The translations under genes were made by a program, and so were the position numbers. This document shows, in pieces, positions 50,678-59,738 of a stretch of DNA of 64,000 nt (position 1 is the stretch's first letter; the number at the start of each line of letters is the position of its first letter). The stretch covers positions 5,084,001 to 5,148,000 of the forward strand of contig NZ_VFPO01000001.1 of assembly GCF_006716765.1 (NCBI RefSeq), written 5' to 3'. This stretch comes from Actinomadura hallensis. Lineage in GTDB: Bacteria; Actinomycetota; Actinomycetes; Streptosporangiales; Streptosporangiaceae. Below the pieces are notes generated by a model. It was not told the DNA's origin. It did no database searches and worked only from the letters and a program-made list of their open reading frames with translations.

Positions 50678-52279
50678 GTGCCGCACGAACCGACCGGAGA
50701 GCGCGCCACCGCGCGGGAATGGGCCGGGCTCGCCCTGCTGGTGCTCCCGATGCTCACCCTGACGAGCGATCTGTCCGTGCTGTTCTTCGCGCTGCCCACG
50801 CTCAGCGCCGACCTGGACCCGAGCGCCTCGCAGGCGCTGTGGATCGTGCACGTCTACGGCTTCCTCGTCGCCGGGTTCCTGGTCACCATGGGACGCCTGG
50901 GCGACCGCGTCGGGCCCCGGCGGCTGCTGCTGATCGGCGCCTCCGCGTTCGCCGCGGTCTCGGCCGTCGCGGCGTTCTCCACCGAAGCCTGGATGCTCAT
51001 CGCGGCCCGCGCCCTGCTGGGCGTCGCGGGCGCCACGCTGATGCCGTCGCTGTACTCGCTGCTGCGGATCATGTTCCGCGACGAGAACCAGCGGCGGACG
51101 GCCATCGCGGTCGTCTTCGGCGCCTTCTCGGCCGGCGGCGCGGTCGGCCCGCTGCTGGGCGGGGCGCTGCTGGAGTTCTTCTGGTGGGGCGCGATCTTCC
51201 TGATCAACGTCCCGCCCATGGCGCTGCTCGTCCTGGCGGGGCCCGCGCTGCTGCCCGAACGCGAGGAGCGCGATGCGGCCCCGCTCGACCTGACCAGCGT
51301 GGTGCTGTCCGTGGCGGGGATGCTCGCCGTGGTCTACGGTCTCCAGGAACTGGCCGCGGGGCAGGAGACCGGCGCCGGATCCGCCTGGCCCCATGTGGGC
51401 GTCGTCGCGGCCGGCGGGCTGGTCCTCGCGCTGTTCGCGCGCCGTCAGCGCCGCATCCGCGATCCGCTGTTCGACCTCGCCCTGCTCGCCGACCGGCGCG
51501 TCGGGGTCCCGCTCGCGGCGCTGCTGCTCTGCATGATCGGCACCATCGGCGTCTTCTACCTGTTCACGCAGTACCTGCAGTGGGCCGCCGGGCTGTCCCC
51601 CTTCCGGGCGGGGCTGTGGACGCTGCCCTACATCCTCTCCAACATGGTCGGAGCGCTGCTCGGGCCGCCGCTGGCCGCGCGGCTGCGCCCGGCGGCCGTG
51701 GTCGCCGGCGGGCTCGGCGCCGCCGCGGCCGGCGCGGTGCTGCTCGCGGTGGTCGCCGCCCCCGACGCCCCGCTGCCGCTGCTCGCGGCGGTCACCGCCG
51801 GGATCGGGCTGGCCGGCGGGCCCGCCATGGCGCTGATGAGCGATCTGATCATCTCCGGCTCCCCGGAGGAGAAGACCGGGTCGGCGGCCGCGGCGCAGGA
51901 GGTCGGCGGCGAGCTCGGCTCCGCGCTCGGCGTCGCCGCCGCGGGCGCCGTCGCCCTGCTGGCCTACCGGTCCTCACTGGACGGCGCGATGCCCCCGGGG
52001 GTCCCCGAGGCCGCCGCCGAGACCGCGCTGGCGGGCGTCCACGGCGGGGTCGCCGCGGCGGAGTCGCTCGGCGCCGGCGGGTCCGCCCTCCTGGCCGCCG
52101 TGCAGGGCGCGGTCGCCGACGGGCTGCAGGCCTACGCGGCGGTGGCGGCCGTCCCCTCCGCCGCGGCCGCGGTCCTGGTCGCCGTCCTCATCGCCCGCGG
52201 CGGCACCCGGGAGGGGGCCGGAGCCGGGGAGCGCGAACGCGAGCCCCTGCCCGGGGACCGCGTCACCGAAGCCGGATGA
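50678..52279 (+). CDS. MFS drug:proton antiporter, DHA2 (14-TM) type
   Basis: A 533-residue transporter with about 14 membrane segments. Family motif A is GRLGDRVGPRRLLLIGA near 69-85; motif C-like FGAFSAGGAVGPLLGGALL is near 147-165. These QacA/SmvA-like pumps export toxic cations and antibiotics using the proton gradient. Start is GTG 50678 after AGAGGAG. Regulation by the divergent TetR is likely. The last 30 residues form a charged soluble tail. Confidence 0.92.
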   Translation: MPHEPTGERATAREWAGLALLVLPMLTLTSDLSVLFFALPTLSADLDPSASQALWIVHVYGFLVAGFLVTMGRLGDRVGPRRLLLIGASAFAAVSAVAAFSTEAWMLIAARALLGVAGATLMPSLYSLLRIMFRDENQRRTAIAVVFGAFSAGGAVGPLLGGALLEFFWWGAIFLINVPPMALLVLAGPALLPEREERDAAPLDLTSVVLSVAGMLAVVYGLQELAAGQETGAGSAWPHVGVVAAGGLVLALFARRQRRIRDPLFDLALLADRRVGVPLAALLLCMIGTIGVFYLFTQYLQWAAGLSPFRAGLWTLPYILSNMVGALLGPPLAARLRPAAVVAGGLGAAAAGAVLLAVVAAPDAPLPLLAAVTAGIGLAGGPAMALMSDLIISGSPEEKTGSAAAAQEVGGELGSALGVAAAGAVALLAYRSSLDGAMPPGVPEAAAETALAGVHGGVAAAESLGAGGSALLAAVQGAVADGLQAYAAVAAVPSAAAAVLVAVLIARGGTREGAGAGEREREPLPGDRVTEAG

Positions 52280-52281
52280 GA

Positions 52282-52296
52282 CCTCCCGGACGGAGG
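52282..52296. terminator. Small stem-loop between convergent units
   Basis: CCTCC-CGGAC-GGAGG (52282-52296) fills the 18-bp gap between the MFS gene and the end of the sterol operon. It may act for both strands but is short. Confidence 0.35.
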
Positions 52297-52297
52297 C

Positions 52298-53134
52298 TCA
52301 GGCGAAACGGGCCAGGCCCGAGGAGATGACCGTCCTGTCGTCCACGGCGGCCTCGAACAGGACTCCGCCTCCGTCCTGCCACACGTCCACCCGCAGTTCG
52401 TCGCCCGGGAAGACGGGCGAGGCGAAGCGGCCCTCCAGCTCCGCCAGGTCGGCGGGGTGGACCCCCAGGGCGCCGGCCAGCGGCAGGGTGATCGCCGCCA
52501 GCGTGCACAGCCCGTGCATGAAGGGGCGCGGCATCCCGGCGGCCTTGGCGGCCTCCGGATCGATGTGCATGTGGTGGCGGTCGCCCAGGAGGCGGTACAG
52601 GGCCGCCTGGTCGGGCGCGGTCCGGACGGCCAGCGTCCGGTCCGGGGCCGCCTCGGGGCGGCGGCGCGCCGACGGGCCGCGTTCGCCGCCGAAGCCGCCG
52701 CGCCCGGGGGCGAACAGCGACCAGGCGGCCTCGAAGTAGTCGCTCTCCACGACGACGTCGAACACCGCCGCCTTGCCCTTGTCCCACACCTCGCCGACGC
52801 GGGCGGACATCTCCACGGCGCCCGAGCGCGGCAGCGGCTTCAGCACGCGGAGCCGCTGCGTGCCGTGCACGGCCGTGGTGACGTCGAAGGCGCCCGCCGA
52901 GCCCAGCGCGTCCGGCGCCCACTGCGCGAGCGTCAGCGCGAAGCCCGGCAGGACGCGCAGCCTCTCCTCGAAGACCAGGTCGAGGTCGGTCGCCCGCGCC
53001 CCCACGGCCAGCGCGTACATGATGGGCCGGGTGTCGTCGTAGGAGACGGTCCTGGCGCCGAGGGGACGGCCGCGCCACTCCCCCGCGTGCGCGGGGCCGG
53101 CCTCCGCGCCCGCCGGTGCGCCGCGCCCGCTCAT
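52298..53134 (-). CDS. MaoC-type (R)-enoyl-CoA hydratase, ChsH3/Hsd4B-like
   Basis: A 278-residue double-hot-dog hydratase. The second hot dog has the active-site block HHMHIDPEAAKAAGMPRPFM followed by HGLCTLAAITLPLAG, with the Asp-His pair of hydratase 2 enzymes. The N-terminal half (TVSYDDTRPIMYALAVGA; GFALTLAQWAPDALG) is the non-catalytic hot dog. The layout and length resemble mycobacterial Rv3538, a steroid enoyl-CoA hydratase. ATG overlaps the Ltp2 stop (ATGA). It is the last gene of the eight-gene minus-strand operon. Confidence 0.87.
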   Translation of the reverse strand: MSGRGAPAGAEAGPAHAGEWRGRPLGARTVSYDDTRPIMYALAVGARATDLDLVFEERLRVLPGFALTLAQWAPDALGSAGAFDVTTAVHGTQRLRVLKPLPRSGAVEMSARVGEVWDKGKAAVFDVVVESDYFEAAWSLFAPGRGGFGGERGPSARRRPEAAPDRTLAVRTAPDQAALYRLLGDRHHMHIDPEAAKAAGMPRPFMHGLCTLAAITLPLAGALGVHPADLAELEGRFASPVFPGDELRVDVWQDGGGVLFEAAVDDRTVISSGLARFA

Positions 53135-54306
53135 CCGGACGCCCCCAGGATCAGGCCGCTGGTGGGGACGCCGGTCCCGGCCGTGACGAGCACGTTGTGC
53201 ACGTCGCCCGGCTGGTTCACCGACGTTCCGCGCAGCAGCCGGACCGCCTCGGCGATGCCGTTCATCCCGTGGATGTAGGCCTCGCCGAGCTGGCCGCCGT
53301 GGGTGTTGAACGGCAGCCGGCCGCCGATCTCCAGGTTGCCGTCCGCGACGAAGTCCTTGGCCTCGCCCTTGGCGCAGAAGCCCAGCTCCTCCAGCTGCGG
53401 CAGCACCAGCGGCGTGAAGTGGTCGTACAGGATCGCGGCCTGGACGTCGGCCGGGGTCAGGCGCGACTGCCGGTAGAGCTGGCGCCCCACCAGCCCCATC
53501 TCGGGAATGCCGGTGATCTCGGAGCGGTAGTAGCTCGTCATCATGTGCTGCTCGTTGCCGGACCCCTGCGCGGCGCCCCAGATCACCGCGGGCGGGTGCG
53601 GCAGGTCGCGGGCCCGCTCGGCGGACACCACGACCAGGGCCTGGCCGCCGTCGCTCTCCTGGCAGCAGTCCAGCAGGCGCAGCGGCTCGGCGATCCAGCG
53701 GGACGCCTGGTGGTCCTCCAGGGTGATGGGACGCCCGTAGAACCACGCGGCCGGGTTGGTGGCGGCGTGCCTGCGGTCCACCACGGCGATCCTGCCGAAG
53801 TCCTCGCTGGTCGCGCCGTACTCGTGCATGTAGCGGCGGGCGAACATCGCGACCCACTGCGCGGGCGTGTTCAGCCCGAACGGCGTCATCCACGAGTAGG
53901 CGGCGCGGTCGGCTCCGGCGTCCATCGGGCGGTCGGCCTGGCCGAGGCCGTAGCGGGTGCCCGACCGCTCGTTGAACGCGCGGTAGCACACCACGACGTC
54001 GGCGACGCCGGTCGCGACGGCCATCGCGGCCTGCTGGACGGTGGCGCAGGCGGCGCCGCCGCCGTGCCCGATGCGGGAGAAGAACTTCAGCTCGCCCATG
54101 CCGAGGTTGCGGGCGATGTGGATCTCGGAGCTGGTGTCGGCGGTGAAGGTCACCATGCCGTCCACGTCCGACGGCTGCAGCCCCGCGTCGGTGATGGCGG
54201 CGAGCACGGCCTCGCACGCGAGCCGCAGCTCGCTGCGGCCCGAGTCCTTGGAGAACTCGGTGGCGCCGATCCCGGCGATCGCGGCCGCCCCGGGCAGCAC
54301 GCTCAT
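53131..54306 (-). CDS. ltp2: Thiolase-like lipid-transfer protein, Ltp2-like retro-aldolase
   Basis: A 391-residue thiolase-superfamily protein of the SCP2/Ltp type. Ltp2 in M. tuberculosis cleaves the hydroxylated C3 side chain of the steroid-CoA to androstenedione and propionyl-CoA, together with the DUF35 domain of ChsH2. Landmarks: IAGIGATEFSKDSGRSEL (10-27), GHGGGAACATVQQAAMAVA near 80, DHFTPLVLPQLEELGFC near 298 and the C-terminal FNTHGGQLGEAYIHGMNG near 334. The classical thiolase Cys is absent, as in Ltp proteins. ATGA overlaps occur at both ends. Confidence 0.88.
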   Translation of the reverse strand: MSVLPGAAAIAGIGATEFSKDSGRSELRLACEAVLAAITDAGLQPSDVDGMVTFTADTSSEIHIARNLGMGELKFFSRIGHGGGAACATVQQAAMAVATGVADVVVCYRAFNERSGTRYGLGQADRPMDAGADRAAYSWMTPFGLNTPAQWVAMFARRYMHEYGATSEDFGRIAVVDRRHAATNPAAWFYGRPITLEDHQASRWIAEPLRLLDCCQESDGGQALVVVSAERARDLPHPPAVIWGAAQGSGNEQHMMTSYYRSEITGIPEMGLVGRQLYRQSRLTPADVQAAILYDHFTPLVLPQLEELGFCAKGEAKDFVADGNLEIGGRLPFNTHGGQLGEAYIHGMNGIAEAVRLLRGTSVNQPGDVHNVLVTAGTGVPTSGLILGASG

Positions 54307-54782
54307 GAGTCGCTCCCTCGCAGCTGGACGACGACCGTTCCGGTCACGTGCGGGCCGATCGCGTTGACGCCGCGCACCGCGATCTCGACGCGGCGGTCGT
54401 CGTGCTTGGCCGCCACGGTGCCGGTCAGGACCATGGTGTCGCCCGGGTAGTTGGGCGCGCCGAGCCTGATCTTGATGGCCTTCACCACGGCGGCGGGCCC
54501 GGCCCAGCTCGTGACGTACCGGTCGACGAGCCCGTTGGTCGTCAGGATGTTCATGAAGACGTCCTTCGACCCGCGCTCGACCGCGAGCGCCGGGTCGTGG
54601 TGGACGTCCTGGTAGTCGCGGCTCGCCAGCGCGGTCGCGACGATCATCGTGCGGGTCAGCGGGATGCTCAGCTCGGGGAGCTTCTCGCCCACCGTCACGT
54701 CCTCGTAGCGCCGGTTCGGCGCGCCGCCCACGGCTTTCCCGCCCACAGTGTCGCTCGCAGTGTCGTTCACAGGACCGGTCAC
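54303..54782 (-). CDS. chsH1: MaoC-like hydratase subunit, ChsH1-like
   Basis: A 159-residue single-hot-dog MaoC protein: LPELSIPLTRTMIVATALA, then SRDYQDVHHDPALAVERG with the Asp-x4-His hydratase pair near 60-70, and GLVDRYVTSWAGPAAVVKAI. In mycobacteria ChsH1 and the N-terminal part of ChsH2 form a heteromeric hydratase for the C3 steroid side chain. GTG 54782 overlaps the upstream stop (GTGA). About 25 leading residues are low-complexity, so a later start is possible. Confidence 0.87.
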   Translation of the reverse strand: MTGPVNDTASDTVGGKAVGGAPNRRYEDVTVGEKLPELSIPLTRTMIVATALASRDYQDVHHDPALAVERGSKDVFMNILTTNGLVDRYVTSWAGPAAVVKAIKIRLGAPNYPGDTMVLTGTVAAKHDDRRVEIAVRGVNAIGPHVTGTVVVQLRGSDS

Positions 54783-55855
54783 AGGGCCGCCCCCAGCAGG
54801 TCGAGGTCGAACGACGCGCCGCCGAGGGTGCCGGAGATCTGCTTGCCCCACAGGAAGTGGCGGTGCACCGGGTAGTCGACGTCCACGCCGATGCCGCCGT
54901 GCAGGTGCTGGGTGCGGTGGACGACGTTCAGCCCGCCCTCGTCCGCCCACCACTTGGCGACCAGGACGGCCGACTCGGCGTCCTCCCCGGCGGCGATCAG
55001 CGAGATCGCGTGCCAGAGGCAGACGCGCAGCGCGTCGATCTCGATGTAGCAGTCGGCGAGCTGGTGCTGCACGGCCTGGAACGTGGCGAGCGGGCGGCCG
55101 AACTGCTCCCGCGCCGACAGGTGGTCGGCGGCCAGGCGCAGCGCGCCCTGCGCCACGCCGAGCTGGACGGCCGCGAGCGAGACGCGGGCCAGCCGCAGCG
55201 CGGTCGCCAGGGCGCCGTCGCCGAGGGCCTGCGCGGGCGCCCCGTCGAGGGTGAGGTGGGCGGCCTTGTCGCGCGTGGTCGTCTCGGCGCCCTCCCAGGA
55301 CAGTCCCTCGGCGGAGGTCTCCACCAGGTACAGGCCCGGGGCGCCGCCGGCGGAGGCGGCGACCAGGACGTGGCTCGCGCCGGACGGGGTGGGGACGACC
55401 GCCTTGGTGCCGGTCAGCGCCCAGCCGTCCCCGGCGCGCACCGCGGTGCAGCGCGGCGCGGCGGGGTCGGCGGCGCCGAACTCCTCCAGCGCGACCGTCG
55501 GCCGCGCCGACCCGTCCAGCAGGGACGGGATCAGCGCGCGCTGCCCGGCGGTCCCGTGCTCGGCGACGGTCAGCGCGGCGACGACCGCCGGCCAGACCGG
55601 CACGGGCGCGACGACGCGGCCCTGCTCCTCCAGGAGGACGGCGAGGCCGCCGACGCCGAGCCCGGCGCCGCCCGCGTCCTCCGGCAGCGCGACGCCCAGC
55701 AGCCCGGTCTCGGCCAGCTCGGCCCACAGCTCCTCGTCGAAGCCGGCCGGGGACGCCTCGGCGGCCCTGATCCGCGTCTGGGCGGCCCGGCCGGTGAGGA
55801 CCTGCCGGGCCAGGTCCCGGACCGCCTCCAGCTCTTCGCCCAGCGTGAAGTCCAT
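54779..55855 (-). CDS. chsE1: Acyl-CoA dehydrogenase subunit, FadE28/ChsE1-like
   Basis: A 358-residue acyl-CoA dehydrogenase. It starts MDFTLGEELEAVRDLARQ; GLLGVALPEDAGGAGLGVGG is near 50-70, SAREQFGRPLATFQAVQHQL near 248-267, and HLHGGIGVDVDYPVHRHFLW near 318-337. In mycobacteria FadE28 and FadE29 form an alpha2beta2 enzyme that oxidises the three-carbon steroid side chain. Here it is separated from its FadE29-like partner by chsH2, unlike the M. tuberculosis order. ATG shares one base with the chsH2 stop. Confidence 0.88.
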   Translation of the reverse strand: MDFTLGEELEAVRDLARQVLTGRAAQTRIRAAEASPAGFDEELWAELAETGLLGVALPEDAGGAGLGVGGLAVLLEEQGRVVAPVPVWPAVVAALTVAEHGTAGQRALIPSLLDGSARPTVALEEFGAADPAAPRCTAVRAGDGWALTGTKAVVPTPSGASHVLVAASAGGAPGLYLVETSAEGLSWEGAETTTRDKAAHLTLDGAPAQALGDGALATALRLARVSLAAVQLGVAQGALRLAADHLSAREQFGRPLATFQAVQHQLADCYIEIDALRVCLWHAISLIAAGEDAESAVLVAKWWADEGGLNVVHRTQHLHGGIGVDVDYPVHRHFLWGKQISGTLGGASFDLDLLGAAL

Positions 55856-56883
55856 CAGCGCTCCTTCGGGTCGGCCGGGCGGAACGCCGGCAGCGACAGG
55901 TCGGGGTCCGGGTCGATCCACTCGAGGACGACGGGCATGCCGATCTCCACGTCCTCCGGTTCCACCCCGGTCATGTTCGTGATCAGGCGGGTGCCCTCGG
56001 CCAGCTCGACCACCGCGATCACGAGCGGGTAGTCGAACGCCGGGTGCCGCGGGTGGTGCGCGACCACGTAGCTGTAGACGTGGCCCTCGCCGCACGCCTC
56101 GACGGTGTCCCACTCGAACGAGCCGCACTGCGGGCAGCACGGGCCGGGCGGGTGCCGCAGCGACTTGCAGGCGGTGCAGCGCTGGATGACCAGGCGGTGC
56201 TCGCGGGCCGCCTCGAACCAGAACGCGTTGTCGTGGTTGATCGCGGGCCGCGGCCGCAGCGCCCGCTGCTTCTCGGCGGGCTTCTCGGCGGGCTTCGCGG
56301 GCTTTCCGGCGGGCTTGAAGCGGAGCAGCCGCCACCGCTGCGTCGCGACGACCTCGCCGCCGGCGTCCCGGTAGGTCCGGACGGTGGTGACGAAGCGACC
56401 CGCGCCGAGCGCCGTCTTCTTCTCCGGGGAGATCGACTCGACGACCTCCTCCACGCTGACGTGGTCGCCCGGCACCAGCTCGCGGTGGAACTCGAACTCC
56501 GAGTCGGTCGCGACGACGGAGGTGTACCCGCCCTCGGCCAGCAGCTCGGTCAGCTCGTCGGAGCCGGTCCGCTCACCGGACGGCCGGACGGAGGCGGCAT
56601 AGCCCCGCATCGTCCACGCCTGCACCATCGACGCGGGCGCGACGATCCCGTCCCTGCCGGTGGCCTTCGCGGCGTCCTCGTCCAGGTAGACGGGGTTGTC
56701 GTCCTCCATCGCCTCGACCCAGTGCCGGATCATGGGGACGTTCACCGGGTCCTGCCCAAAGCGGCGCGTCAGCAGCTCCCGCCCGGTCCACGCCTGCAGC
56801 CTCGCCTCGTAGTCGTCCGGAACGGTGCCGCCGGAACCGCCGGGAACGGTGCCGCCCGGAACGGTGTCGCCGGAGACGCTCAT
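55855..56883 (-). CDS. chsH2: MaoC-DUF35 fusion protein, ChsH2-like
   Basis: A 342-residue two-domain protein. The N-terminal hot-dog (about 25-185: YLDEDAAKATGRDGIVAPAS; FEFHRELVPGDHVSVEEVV) is the ChsH1 partner. The C-terminal DUF35 part (about 215-342) has a rubredoxin-like zinc ribbon, CTACKSLRHPPGPCCPQCGS, with four Cys, and an OB fold that binds Ltp2. A Lys/Pro/Ala linker with AEKPAEK repeats joins them. ATG 56883 overlaps the upstream stop (ATGA). An N-terminal repeat (GGTVPGG and GGTVPDD) is a local oddity. Confidence 0.9.
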   Translation of the reverse strand: MSVSGDTVPGGTVPGGSGGTVPDDYEARLQAWTGRELLTRRFGQDPVNVPMIRHWVEAMEDDNPVYLDEDAAKATGRDGIVAPASMVQAWTMRGYAASVRPSGERTGSDELTELLAEGGYTSVVATDSEFEFHRELVPGDHVSVEEVVESISPEKKTALGAGRFVTTVRTYRDAGGEVVATQRWRLLRFKPAGKPAKPAEKPAEKQRALRPRPAINHDNAFWFEAAREHRLVIQRCTACKSLRHPPGPCCPQCGSFEWDTVEACGEGHVYSYVVAHHPRHPAFDYPLVIAVVELAEGTRLITNMTGVEPEDVEIGMPVVLEWIDPDPDLSLPAFRPADPKER

Positions 56884-58043
56884 GCCCGCCTCCCCCTCGG
56901 CAGCCCCAGCCCCTGCACGGCGACCATGTCGCGCAGCACCTCGTTGACGCCGCCGCCGAAGGTGTTGACGATGCCCTGCCGCGACAGCTGCTCGATCTGC
57001 CCGTGCAGCACCGCGCCCGGCGACTCGGGCCGGATCCGGCCCGCCGCGCCGAGGATGCCGGTCAGCGTCCGCTGGACGTCGATGTGCGTCTCGGTCCCAT
57101 ACGCCTTCACGGCCCCGGCCTGGGCGCCGGTCAGCGTGCCCGCCTCCACGGCCATCGTCATCTTCCAGTTCATCAGCCGCATCGCCTCCAGCCTGGCGTG
57201 GGTGCGGGCGAGGTCGGCGCGCACCCACGGCAGCTCGATGACGCCGGTCTCGCGGGCCCAGTCGCGGACGTCCTCCCACAGCCGCACCATCCGGCCGCCG
57301 AGCGCGGCGAGGCCGATGCGCTCGTGGTTGAGCTGCGTGGTGATCAGGCCCCAGCCGCCGTCGACGTCGCCGACGACCGCCGAGGCGGGCACCCGGACGC
57401 CGTTGTAGTACGTCGCGGTCACGACCATCCCGCCGACCGTCTGGATCGGGCTCCAGGAGAACCCTTCGGCGTCGGTCGGGACGATCAGGATCGAGATGCC
57501 CTTGTGCTTCGGCGCGTCGGGGTTCGTGCGGGCGGCGAGCCAGATGTGGTCGGCGGTGTTGGCGCCGCTGGTGAACACCTTGTTGCCGTCGACGACGAAC
57601 TCGTCGCCGTCCCGGACGGCCCTGGTCCGCAGCGACGCGAGGTCGGTGCCCGCCTCGGGCTCGGTGTAGCCGATCGCGAAGACGATGTCGCCGGACAGGA
57701 TCCCGGGCAGGTACTTCTTCTTCTGCTCCTCGGTCCCGTACCTCATCAGCGTGGGGCCGACGGTGTTGACGGTGACGAACGGGAACGGCAGCCCGGCCCG
57801 CTGCACCTCGTCGAAGAACACGTACTGCTCGGCGATCGACTTCCCCTGCCCGCCGTACTCGACGGGCCAGCCGTAGCCGAGCCAGCCGTCGTTGCCGAGC
57901 ATCTTGACGATCTCGCGGAACCGGTCGCCGCCCACGCCCTGCTCGCCGGCGCGGCGCCGCACGTCCTCGGGCAGCAGGCCCGCGAAGTACTCCCTCAGTT
58001 CCGCGCGCAGCCTGCGATGCGCCTCGGACTCACGCAGATCCAT
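56880..58043 (-). CDS. chsE2: Acyl-CoA dehydrogenase subunit, FadE29/ChsE2-like
   Basis: A 387-residue acyl-CoA dehydrogenase, the same length as mycobacterial FadE29. Blocks: GYGWPVEYGGQGKSIAEQYV (56-75), FAIGYTEPEAGTDLASLRTR near 127-146, TQLNHERIGLAALGGRMVRL near 236, and the ending VNTFGGGVNEVLRDMVA typical of FadE29. It should pair with the FadE28-like subunit two genes downstream. It lies 33 nt after the FadD17-like gene. Confidence 0.9.
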   Translation of the reverse strand: MDLRESEAHRRLRAELREYFAGLLPEDVRRRAGEQGVGGDRFREIVKMLGNDGWLGYGWPVEYGGQGKSIAEQYVFFDEVQRAGLPFPFVTVNTVGPTLMRYGTEEQKKKYLPGILSGDIVFAIGYTEPEAGTDLASLRTRAVRDGDEFVVDGNKVFTSGANTADHIWLAARTNPDAPKHKGISILIVPTDAEGFSWSPIQTVGGMVVTATYYNGVRVPASAVVGDVDGGWGLITTQLNHERIGLAALGGRMVRLWEDVRDWARETGVIELPWVRADLARTHARLEAMRLMNWKMTMAVEAGTLTGAQAGAVKAYGTETHIDVQRTLTGILGAAGRIRPESPGAVLHGQIEQLSRQGIVNTFGGGVNEVLRDMVAVQGLGLPRGRRA

Positions 58044-58076
58044 GGATGCCCTTTCCTTGTCGGCGGGAGAAACGGG

Positions 58077-59738
58077 TCAGGGGAGGAAGCGGAGCCGGCC
58101 GGCCGCGGCGAACTCCTCGCGCAGCGCGGCCTTGTCGGCGTCGGTCATCAGGGTGTACTCGGGAGCGCCCCGCCCGGCCCACCAGTAGACGGGGTCGGCG
58201 GTGCGCCAGCCTTCGAGCTGCATCTCCTTCTTCCGGAGCTTTCCGGACCCGGTCGTCGGCAGCGCGTGCGAGACGCGGACGAAACGCGGCGCGCCCTTGG
58301 CGCCGAGGTCGTCCTGCGCGGCGAGGAACGCCGCGAAGTCCAGGTCCTCGAACGTCACGCCCTCGGGGATCTCGACGGCGGCCATCACCTGGTCGCCCGA
58401 GCGCGGGTCGGGGACGCCGAACGCGACCGCGTCCACGATCTTGGGGTGGCGGCGGATGACGTTCTGGGTGAGCAGCGCGGAGATGTTCTCCGAGTCCACC
58501 CGGATCCAGTCGCCGGACCGTCCGCCGAAGTACAGGAACCCGTCGGCGTCGACGTAGCCGAGGTCGCCCGTCCAGTACCAGCCGTGCCGCACCCGCTCGG
58601 CGTCGGCCTCGGGGTTGTTGTAGTAGCCCTCGAAGCGCTCGGCGCCGTGCACGTCGACGATCTCGCCGACGGCGTCCTCGGCGTTGGTGACGCGGCCGTG
58701 CTCGTCCAGGACCGCGGGGGCGCAGGTCTCGCGCGTCTCGGGGTTGACGATCCGGACGCCGTCGTGGGCGGGCCGGCCGAGCGCGCCCGGCGGCGCGTCC
58801 GGCGCCTGCTCGATCATGCCGGCGCTCTCGCTGGAGCCGTACCCCTCGACCAGCCTCGCGCCGAAGCGGCGCAGGAACTCGGCCTTGTCCTCGGGGGACG
58901 CCTCCGTGCCGAACCCGTGCGTGAGCGTGTTGTCGGCGTCGTCGGGCCGCTCGGGTGTGGCGAGGATGTAGCCGATCGCCTTGCCGACGTAGGTGAAGTA
59001 CGTCGCGCCGTAGTACCGGACGTCCGGCAGGAACCCGGACGCGGAGAACTTCGGCGTCAGCGCGACGGTCGCCCCGGCCGTGAGCGCGGGCGCCCACAGC
59101 GCCATCAGCGCGTTGCCGTGGAACAGCGGCATCGGGCAGTAGCAGACGTCCTCGCGTTTCACGTCGTACTTGGCGCTGTTGTTGCGGCCCAGCTCGGCGA
59201 GCCGGCCCTGCGAGCAGCGCGCCGCCTTCGACCTGCCGGTCGTCCCGGAGGTGAACAGCAGCAGCATCTGCGTCTTCGGGGTGACCGACGCGTCCGGCTC
59301 CGGCTCGCACGCGTGGGCCGCGACCCGCGCCGGGTAGTCCGCGTCGTCGACCAGCAGGAAACGGTCGCGGGGGACGCCGACGTCGAGGCCGTCGAGCAGC
59401 TTCAGCCCGGCCCGGTCGGTGACGATCAGCTGCAGGTCGGTGTGCCGGACCTCCTCCTCCAGATAGGAGCCGGCGTGGGTCGGGTTGATGCCGACGATCG
59501 TGGCGCCGCTCAGCGCCGCGCCGCCCAGCCACAGCACGTACTCGGGGACGTTCTCCAGCAGCACGCCGATGTGGAACGGGCCGTCCCGGCGCAGCTCCCG
59601 CGCGAGCGACGCGCGGGCCGCGCTCTCCCGGACGACCTCGTCCCAGGTCCACGTCCGCTCGCGGCTGCGCAGGCCCGGCCGGTCGTCGCCCAGCCGTGCG
59701 AGCAGCAGGTCGGCGATCGTCTCGTCACGCACGCGCAC
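58077..59738 (-). CDS. Acyl-CoA ligase, FadD17-like
   Basis: A 553-residue ANL-family ligase. P-loop MLLLFTSGTTGRSKAARCSQ near 158-177, YCPMPLFHGNALMALWAP near 200, EGYGSSESAGMIEQAPDAP near 300, WYWTGDLGYVDADGFLYFGG near 402, and the catalytic Lys in PTTGSGKLRKKEMQ near 498. The pattern resembles FadD17 and FadD1-type ligases used for steroid side-chain acids. ATG 59738 overlaps the end of the oxidoreductase gene by 14 nt, so it is cotranscribed. Confidence 0.85.
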   Translation of the reverse strand: MRVRDETIADLLLARLGDDRPGLRSRERTWTWDEVVRESAARASLARELRRDGPFHIGVLLENVPEYVLWLGGAALSGATIVGINPTHAGSYLEEEVRHTDLQLIVTDRAGLKLLDGLDVGVPRDRFLLVDDADYPARVAAHACEPEPDASVTPKTQMLLLFTSGTTGRSKAARCSQGRLAELGRNNSAKYDVKREDVCYCPMPLFHGNALMALWAPALTAGATVALTPKFSASGFLPDVRYYGATYFTYVGKAIGYILATPERPDDADNTLTHGFGTEASPEDKAEFLRRFGARLVEGYGSSESAGMIEQAPDAPPGALGRPAHDGVRIVNPETRETCAPAVLDEHGRVTNAEDAVGEIVDVHGAERFEGYYNNPEADAERVRHGWYWTGDLGYVDADGFLYFGGRSGDWIRVDSENISALLTQNVIRRHPKIVDAVAFGVPDPRSGDQVMAAVEIPEGVTFEDLDFAAFLAAQDDLGAKGAPRFVRVSHALPTTGSGKLRKKEMQLEGWRTADPVYWWAGRGAPEYTLMTDADKAALREEFAAAGRLRFLP